DNA of 9,173 nucleotides from assembly GCA_017484235.1 (NCBI GenBank), contig JAFUTM010000300.1:1-9173 (forward strand). Direction: 5' to 3'. The translations under genes were made by a program, and so were the position numbers. Numbering within the stretch: the first letter of the stretch is position 1; each line of letters begins with the position of its first letter. The DNA is from Selenomonadaceae bacterium (GTDB lineage: Bacteria > Bacillota > Negativicutes > Selenomonadales > Selenomonadaceae). Positions 5,546 through 9,173 of this stretch are shown here, in pieces. The notes beneath the pieces were generated by a model that had not been told where the DNA came from, searched no databases, and saw only the letters and a list, made by a program, of their open reading frames with translations.

Positions 5546-6859
5546 ATGGCATTAGACAGACAACAGCTTCAATCCATTATCAAAGAATTTACGGTGGACG
5601 CTGAACAACTGAGGGAAATTGCCGCGAACTTTCGGCAGGACTTGAAACTTGGACTCAACGATCCAAAAGATTCTTCACTTCGTATGCTCAGATCATATGT
5701 TGGACTTCCGACCGGCAAAGAAACCGGCGAGTATCTTGCATTGGATTTCGGCGGCACTAACGTCCGCGTTTCACGTATCAAACTTCAAGGCGCCGGCAGA
5801 TTTGAAGTCACTAAAAAAGTTGGTAAACCTCTTATCGTTCCAGGCGAGTATGATTATGTTGGCGTTGGTTCAACTTCGGATCAAATGTTTGACTTTTTGG
5901 CAGAACTCATTGATGAAGCAATTGACAAAGATCACGATACAAAATTCTTTTTAGGTCATACATTCTCATTTCCGTCCACTCAGACCGATCTCTATAATGC
6001 AAAACTGATAATTTGGACTAAAGAATTTGCCACCAGCGGCGTTGAAGGTGAAGTGGTAAACGATCTTTTGACTGAAGCATTAAAACGTCGCGGTATTGAA
6101 AATATAGAACCGATTTCTGTTATAAATGATACCGTTGCCGTTTTGTTGTCTGCCGCTTATCAAAAGTCTGACACATACATCGGCTCAATCTATGCAACTG
6201 GCCAAAATAATTGTTATGTAGAATCCACGATTAATGATCCTAATAATGTTGGCGTTGGCGGTATGATTCTCAATTTGGAGTCCGGCGGCTTTATGAAACT
6301 TACGCCGAATCGTTTTGATATTGAGTTTGATCAGTCGTCCGAAAAGCCTGGCGAACAGCGTATGGAGAAGATGGTGTCTGGCCGTTATATGGGTGAATTG
6401 TTTGGAATGGCGTTGGCGGAGCTCTTCAATGAGGAGGGCGAAAAATATAATTTCACGTCAATTGACATTTCCAGTATTCTAATGGACGACAGCGTTGACG
6501 GCGACAGAATTGCGGCAATTATTAAAGATAAAGTCAATAAAGATGTTGACTCTGAAGATGCTAAAAAAATTAAAGAACTGGCAGCAGCTATTGTCATTCG
6601 TTCCGCAAGACTTGTTACGGCAAGTTTTGTTGGTATCATCTGGCACCGCACTGGCAGCGGCAAGATAAATCGTCAGCACATTGCTGTTGACGGTTCAGTC
6701 TATGAAAAGATGCCGCTTGTCAAAGAAAATATCAATCGTGCACTCAATGAACTGCTTGGCGAAGAAGCTAAAAATATTGATACTATCCTTGATAACGGCG
6801 GCAGTGGACTCGGAGCAGCGATTTCAGCGGCAATGGCAGCTAATCACGCTGACAAATAA
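5546..6859 (+). CDS. Hexokinase of the eukaryotic (hexokinase_1/hexokinase_2) type
   Basis: This predicted enzyme transfers phosphate from ATP to the C6 hydroxyl of glucose or other hexoses, at the entry to glycolysis. The 437 aa match one ~50 kDa eukaryotic hexokinase unit rather than a bacterial Glk or ROK kinase. Phosphate-1 loop: LDFGGTN (66-72). Sugar-contact block: LGHTFSFP (136-143) and WTKEF (157-161). Catalytic Asp D195 lies in VINDTV. Phosphate-2 loop: ATGQNNCYVE (217-226). Glucose-contact E244 lies in NLESGGF, and E274 in PGEQRMEKMVSGRYMGE (268-284), a near-signature of the family. The adenosine loop is near GGSGLGAA (418-425). The phosphate-2 loop differs from the usual GTG(S/T)NAC, and the adenosine loop from DGSGKGAA. 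The start follows AGGAG by seven bases. The gene has its own promoter and terminator, so it is probably monocistronic. Confidence 0.92.
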   Translation: MALDRQQLQSIIKEFTVDAEQLREIAANFRQDLKLGLNDPKDSSLRMLRSYVGLPTGKETGEYLALDFGGTNVRVSRIKLQGAGRFEVTKKVGKPLIVPGEYDYVGVGSTSDQMFDFLAELIDEAIDKDHDTKFFLGHTFSFPSTQTDLYNAKLIIWTKEFATSGVEGEVVNDLLTEALKRRGIENIEPISVINDTVAVLLSAAYQKSDTYIGSIYATGQNNCYVESTINDPNNVGVGGMILNLESGGFMKLTPNRFDIEFDQSSEKPGEQRMEKMVSGRYMGELFGMALAELFNEEGEKYNFTSIDISSILMDDSVDGDRIAAIIKDKVNKDVDSEDAKKIKELAAAIVIRSARLVTASFVGIIWHRTGSGKINRQHIAVDGSVYEKMPLVKENINRALNELLGEEAKNIDTILDNGGSGLGAAISAAMAANHADK

Positions 6860-6879
6860 ATTGAAATGAAAAATATAAT
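6849..6879 (+). promoter_or_regulatory. Possible promoter overlapping the hexokinase stop, ahead of the leader hairpin
   Basis: CTGACA (6849-6854; five of six consensus bases) and a perfect TATAAT (6874-6879) are separated by 19 bases, which is longer than ideal. If active, it would start RNA near 6886 and place the long hairpin at 6894-6948 in the leader of the aldo/keto reductase operon. Confidence 0.35.
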
Positions 6880-6893
6880 TTGCTTTTTGTATT

Positions 6894-6951
6894 AAAATTT
6901 TTTCTCAGCTGAAATGGGTGGGTGGGCGGACAGCTAAGAAGAAATTTTTTT
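6894..6951 (+). terminator. Long hairpin terminator with a G-tract loop, after the hexokinase gene
   Basis: The arms 6894-6911 and 6931-6948 pair over 18 positions, with one C/A mismatch and one G.U wobble. The core is TTCTCAGCTG / CAGCTAAGAA, and the right arm runs into a seven-base T-tract (6945-6951). The 19-base loop contains GGGTGGGTGGGCGG (6916-6929). Its position just past the hexokinase stop fits a terminator. The A-tract on the left arm means it could also stop transcription on the other strand. It may serve instead as a leader attenuator for the next operon. Confidence 0.65.
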
Positions 6952-6958
6952 ATGTCCT

Positions 6959-7921
6959 TTGGAGATGATCTTAATAAAAAAATTTTGCTTTGTGATTTTT
7001 ACTTTATTGATTATATTGTTGATTGTTGGCTGTACTTCTCAAAGTTCTAATGGCTCCAACAGTCAAAATAATGTTGAGGTAAATTCTATTATGACAACTA
7101 ATTATACGATTGACGATGTGACACTCAATAGCGGCTATAAGATGCCAGTTTTAGGTCTTGGCACGTGGACTTTATCCGACAGTGAATCAGAAACCTGCGT
7201 TTATGAAGCAATTAAAGTTGGCTATCGTCTCATTGATACGGCACGTTATTATGGTAATGAAGTCGGTGTCGGCCGCGGCGTTCGCAAGGCTATAGATGAT
7301 GGAATTGTTAAGCGTGAAGAAATTTTTGTGACGAGTAAGATTATGCTGAGTAATTACAATTCACCGGATAAAGCCATTGACGATTCGATTAATGCTTTAA
7401 ATATTGGATATATTGATTTAATGTTAATTCATCAGCCTGGCTATCGCGATGAAGAAGTTTATAAAGCTCTTGAGCGTGCCGTGAAAGCCGGCAAAGTTCA
7501 TTCCATTGGCATTTCTAATTATTATACGCCGCAGGATTTTGAACGTATAAATAAAATTGCCGAAATTGTACCGGCTGTTGTGCAAAATGAAAATCACCCA
7601 TTTTATCAAAATACAGAGCTGCAAAATTATTTGAAGCAGTATGGCACTGTCGTTGAATCTTGGTATCCATTCGGCGGACGCGGCAATACTAAAGATTTAT
7701 TTAATAACGAGACTATTAAACAAATCGCGGCTGCTTATAATAAAACATCAGCACAAATTATTCTTCGCTGGCATTTACAAGCTGGTTATATAACTGTTCC
7801 AGGCTCTAAAAACCTTGCACACATTGCCGAAAATTTTAACATTTTTGATTTTGAGCTTACTGAATCTGAGATGCAGGCGATGGCTAAATTAAATAAAAAA
7901 CGCCGCTTCGAGAATTGGTGA
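6959..7921 (+). CDS. Aldo/keto reductase with lipoprotein signal (possible second, cytoplasmic start)
   Basis: This is an NAD(P)H-dependent reductase of aldehydes and ketones in the AKR TIM-barrel family. As numbered from 6959 (320 aa), the catalytic tetrad is complete: D93 and Y98 in LIDTARYYGNE, K127 in VTSK, H158 in LMLIHQP. Cofactor-site motifs are GISN (184-187), QNE (209-211) and VPGSKN (280-285). Residues 1-25 form a lipoprotein signal: Lys pair, hydrophobic run, lipobox LIVGC with C25, then a Ser/Asn-rich linker. The first start is unclear: a TTG at 6959 or an ATG at 6965, neither with a well-spaced ribosome binding site. An internal ATG at 7091 (M45) follows GAGGT by ten bases and would give a 276-aa cytoplasmic enzyme of normal AKR length. 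hypA begins four bases after the stop. The true substrate is unknown. Confidence 0.88.
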   Translation: MEMILIKKFCFVIFTLLIILLIVGCTSQSSNGSNSQNNVEVNSIMTTNYTIDDVTLNSGYKMPVLGLGTWTLSDSESETCVYEAIKVGYRLIDTARYYGNEVGVGRGVRKAIDDGIVKREEIFVTSKIMLSNYNSPDKAIDDSINALNIGYIDLMLIHQPGYRDEEVYKALERAVKAGKVHSIGISNYYTPQDFERINKIAEIVPAVVQNENHPFYQNTELQNYLKQYGTVVESWYPFGGRGNTKDLFNNETIKQIAAAYNKTSAQIILRWHLQAGYITVPGSKNLAHIAENFNIFDFELTESEMQAMAKLNKKRRFENW

Positions 7922-7925
7922 TAGT

Positions 7926-8264
7926 ATGCACGAAATGGCGATTGCTGAAGGAATTTTAAATATTGCATTTGACTATGCACAACAGAATAATTCTTCTAAA
8001 ATTAATCGAATTACCTTACAGATTGGCGAGATGAGCGGTGTGGAAATTGAGGCTTTAAATATGTCATTTGAAGTGTTGACTAAAGATACGATTGCTGAGG
8101 GTGCTGAACTCGTGGTTAATCACATACCGATTGTCGGCGTCTGTAATAAGTGCGGTAAGGAATTTCACATTGAGCATTACAACTTCTTTTGCCCAGAGTG
8201 TGACGGTATTTTGATATTAAAATCCGGTCGTGAGCTGCAAGTTGAGTCGTTAGATATGGAGTGA
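7926..8264 (+). CDS. hypA: Hydrogenase maturation nickel metallochaperone HypA
   Basis: HypA delivers nickel to the large subunit of [NiFe]-hydrogenase together with the GTPase HypB, and in some bacteria also to urease. The 112-aa product has the normal family length. The N-terminal nickel site M1-H2-E3 is intact, so the start is certain even though the ribosome binding site (GGTGA, four bases away) is weak. The zinc ribbon has C73/C76 and C89/C92 in CNKC and CPEC. The central GEMSGVE is typical. The gene begins four bases after the reductase stop and ends five bases before the next start, so translation is likely coupled. No hypB-F or hydrogenase structural genes are in the window. They must be elsewhere if the pathway is complete. 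Confidence 0.96.
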   Translation: MHEMAIAEGILNIAFDYAQQNNSSKINRITLQIGEMSGVEIEALNMSFEVLTKDTIAEGAELVVNHIPIVGVCNKCGKEFHIEHYNFFCPECDGILILKSGRELQVESLDME

Positions 8265-8269
8265 TTTAT

Positions 8270-9100
8270 ATGAAAAAGACTTGTCCTATTTGTCCACACC
8301 ACTGTACACTCTCTGAAGGTGAAGTTGGCAGATGTCGTGCAAGAATGAATAAAGATGACAAAATTATTGATTTAAATTATGGTCGTCTAACTTCGATTGC
8401 ACTTGATCCAATTGAAAAGAAGCCGCTTTACAGATTTTATCCAAACAGCTGGATATTATCTGTTGGCAGTTTTGGCTGCAATTTGAACTGTCCGTTCTGC
8501 CAAAATTTTGAAATATCAATGGCAGATTCTAATTTTCAGACGCAGAATGTAACGCCGGAATATCTTGCGGCACTTGCAGTTGAATTATCCAAAAAAGAAC
8601 GCGGCAATATAGGCATTGCTTTTACTTACAACGAGCCTTTTATAAGTTATGAATTTGTTTTGGATACGGCTAAATATCTACACAAAGTTGGTTTAAAATC
8701 CGTTTTAGTGACAAATGGAACAGTTGCAGAACGACCTTTAAAAGAACTGCTGCCATATATTGACGCAATGAATATTGACCTTAAAGCGTTTAATTCTGAA
8801 TTTTACGATTGGATCGGCGGCGACTTTGAAACGGTTAAACGTACTATAAAATTATCGGCGGAGTCTTGCCACGTTGAAGTGACAACACTGATTATACCGG
8901 ATAAAAACGACAGCGTTGACGATATGGAATCTGAAGCACAATGGCTGGCGTCTATATCGCCTGAGCTGCCGCTGCATATCAGCAGATTTTTTCCACGCTA
9001 TAAAGTGACGGACAGACCACCAACTGATGTGAATAAAATTCATAATTTAGTCAACACTGCGCGGAAATATTTGCGTTATGTGTATCCTGGAAATTGTTAA
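8270..9100 (+). CDS. amrS: AmmeMemoRadiSam system radical SAM enzyme, short form
   Basis: This is a radical S-adenosylmethionine enzyme of the group found with AMMECR1-domain and Memo-domain proteins. The reaction of that system is not established to my knowledge. Older annotation calls relatives pyruvate formate-lyase activating enzyme. The 276-aa protein begins with a cysteine cluster CPICPHHC (C5, C8, C12) and C22. LDPIEKKPLYRFYP and LSVGSFGCNLNCPFCQN follow, where C70, C74 and C77 form the CX3CX2C site for the 4Fe-4S cluster. TYNEP (119-123), VTNG (147-150), MNIDLKAF (167-174), EVTTLIIP and LHISRFFPRYK are group-typical. The protein stops at PGNC, where I recall longer relatives continuing into a cysteine-rich tail. 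The ATG at 8270 lies eight bases after GGAG; a GTG at 8261 has no spacing and is rejected. AMMECR1 and Memo genes are not in the window. Confidence 0.88.
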   Translation: MKKTCPICPHHCTLSEGEVGRCRARMNKDDKIIDLNYGRLTSIALDPIEKKPLYRFYPNSWILSVGSFGCNLNCPFCQNFEISMADSNFQTQNVTPEYLAALAVELSKKERGNIGIAFTYNEPFISYEFVLDTAKYLHKVGLKSVLVTNGTVAERPLKELLPYIDAMNIDLKAFNSEFYDWIGGDFETVKRTIKLSAESCHVEVTTLIIPDKNDSVDDMESEAQWLASISPELPLHISRFFPRYKVTDRPPTDVNKIHNLVNTARKYLRYVYPGNC

Positions 9101-9115
9101 TAATGGAGATTGAAA

Positions 9116-9173
9116 ATGTTTACTGGAATAATTGAAGAAATTGGCAGCCTGCACTCTTTTAGCAAAGGTGTAA
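9116..9173 (+). CDS. ribE: Riboflavin synthase alpha chain, first 19 codons (cut by right window edge)
   Basis: The visible N-terminus, MFTGIIEEIGSL, is the signature start of riboflavin synthase (lumazine-binding fold), which converts two 6,7-dimethyl-8-ribityllumazine molecules into riboflavin and a pyrimidine. The start ATG lies seven bases after GGAG (9105-9108). It begins 15 bases after the radical SAM gene stop, so there is no room for an FMN riboswitch or separate promoter between them, and it is probably read from the same transcript. Only 19 residues can be seen, but the motif is quite specific. Confidence 0.85.
   Translation, partial: MFTGIIEEIGSLHSFSKGV

Noticed and set aside
5529..5555. 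Eight-codon upstream reading frame overlapping the hexokinase start
   Set aside because: It lacks a ribosome binding site of its own and sits on top of the hexokinase one, so it is probably chance.
6861..6879. TTGAAA followed by TATAAT as a promoter
   Set aside because: The two boxes are only seven bases apart; the CTGACA further upstream is the only acceptable partner.
9080..9100. Frameshift explaining the short C-terminus of the radical SAM protein
   Set aside because: The next gene begins 15 bases after the stop, so no remnant of a longer tail exists in any frame.
9101..9115. FMN riboswitch ahead of ribE
   Set aside because: Only 15 bases separate ribE from the previous stop, and they hold just the ribosome binding site.
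1..9173. CRISPR array, tRNA/rRNA genes, insertion sequences, phage genes or toxin-antitoxin pairs
   Set aside because: I found no regular repeat-spacer pattern, cloverleaf, transposase or integrase motif; the 93/233 aa pair lacks toxin-antitoxin hallmarks and the second member is a large membrane protein.

Overview
The window reads as an ordinary chromosomal stretch of an AT-rich, anaerobic, low-GC Gram-positive-lineage bacterium (Firmicutes/Bacillota). Strong AGGAGG-type ribosome binding sites, TTGACA/TATAAT-type promoters, a family II (DHH) pyrophosphatase carrying CBS and DRTGG domains, and a [NiFe]-hydrogenase maturation gene all fit that group. A Negativicutes (Selenomonas-like) host is my best guess, but it is an inference and not proven by the sequence. 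I see no phage, transposon, integrase, CRISPR array, tRNA or rRNA.

Left half, all minus strand. The 5' part of gyrA (455 codons visible, running off the left edge) has its own promoter. It sits behind an intrinsic terminator that closes the gene for a regulated manganese-dependent inorganic pyrophosphatase (548 aa), which has a near-consensus promoter. Upstream lies folD (286 aa), preceded by an unusual intergenic patch: five tandem AATT-type heptamers, then a GC-rich stretch of nested and overlapping inverted repeats. Beyond it is an unrecognised two-gene unit (93 aa soluble protein and 233 aa single-pass membrane protein, ATGA stop/start overlap).

A divergent control region (about 5386-5545) carries two back-to-back extended -10 promoters. 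To its right, on the plus strand, is a hexokinase of the eukaryotic type (437 aa), ended by a long hairpin whose loop holds closely spaced G-tracts. A tightly packed four-gene run follows: an aldo/keto reductase with a lipoprotein signal and a possible second, cytoplasmic start; hypA (nickel insertion for [NiFe]-hydrogenase); the radical SAM enzyme of the AmmeMemoRadiSam system in a short form; and the first 19 codons of riboflavin synthase (ribE). Gaps in this run are 4, 5 and 15 bases, so co-transcription is likely.

Most genes are housekeeping: DNA topology, pyrophosphate removal, one-carbon folate metabolism, glucose phosphorylation and flavin synthesis. The parts worth a second look are the eukaryotic-type hexokinase and its altered nucleotide loop, the two-start reductase, the orphan AmmeMemoRadiSam enzyme in a metal/flavin gene run, the unknown 93/233 aa pair, and the structured DNA at 4216-4379. 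I do not see clear evidence of a wholly new defence or mobile system.
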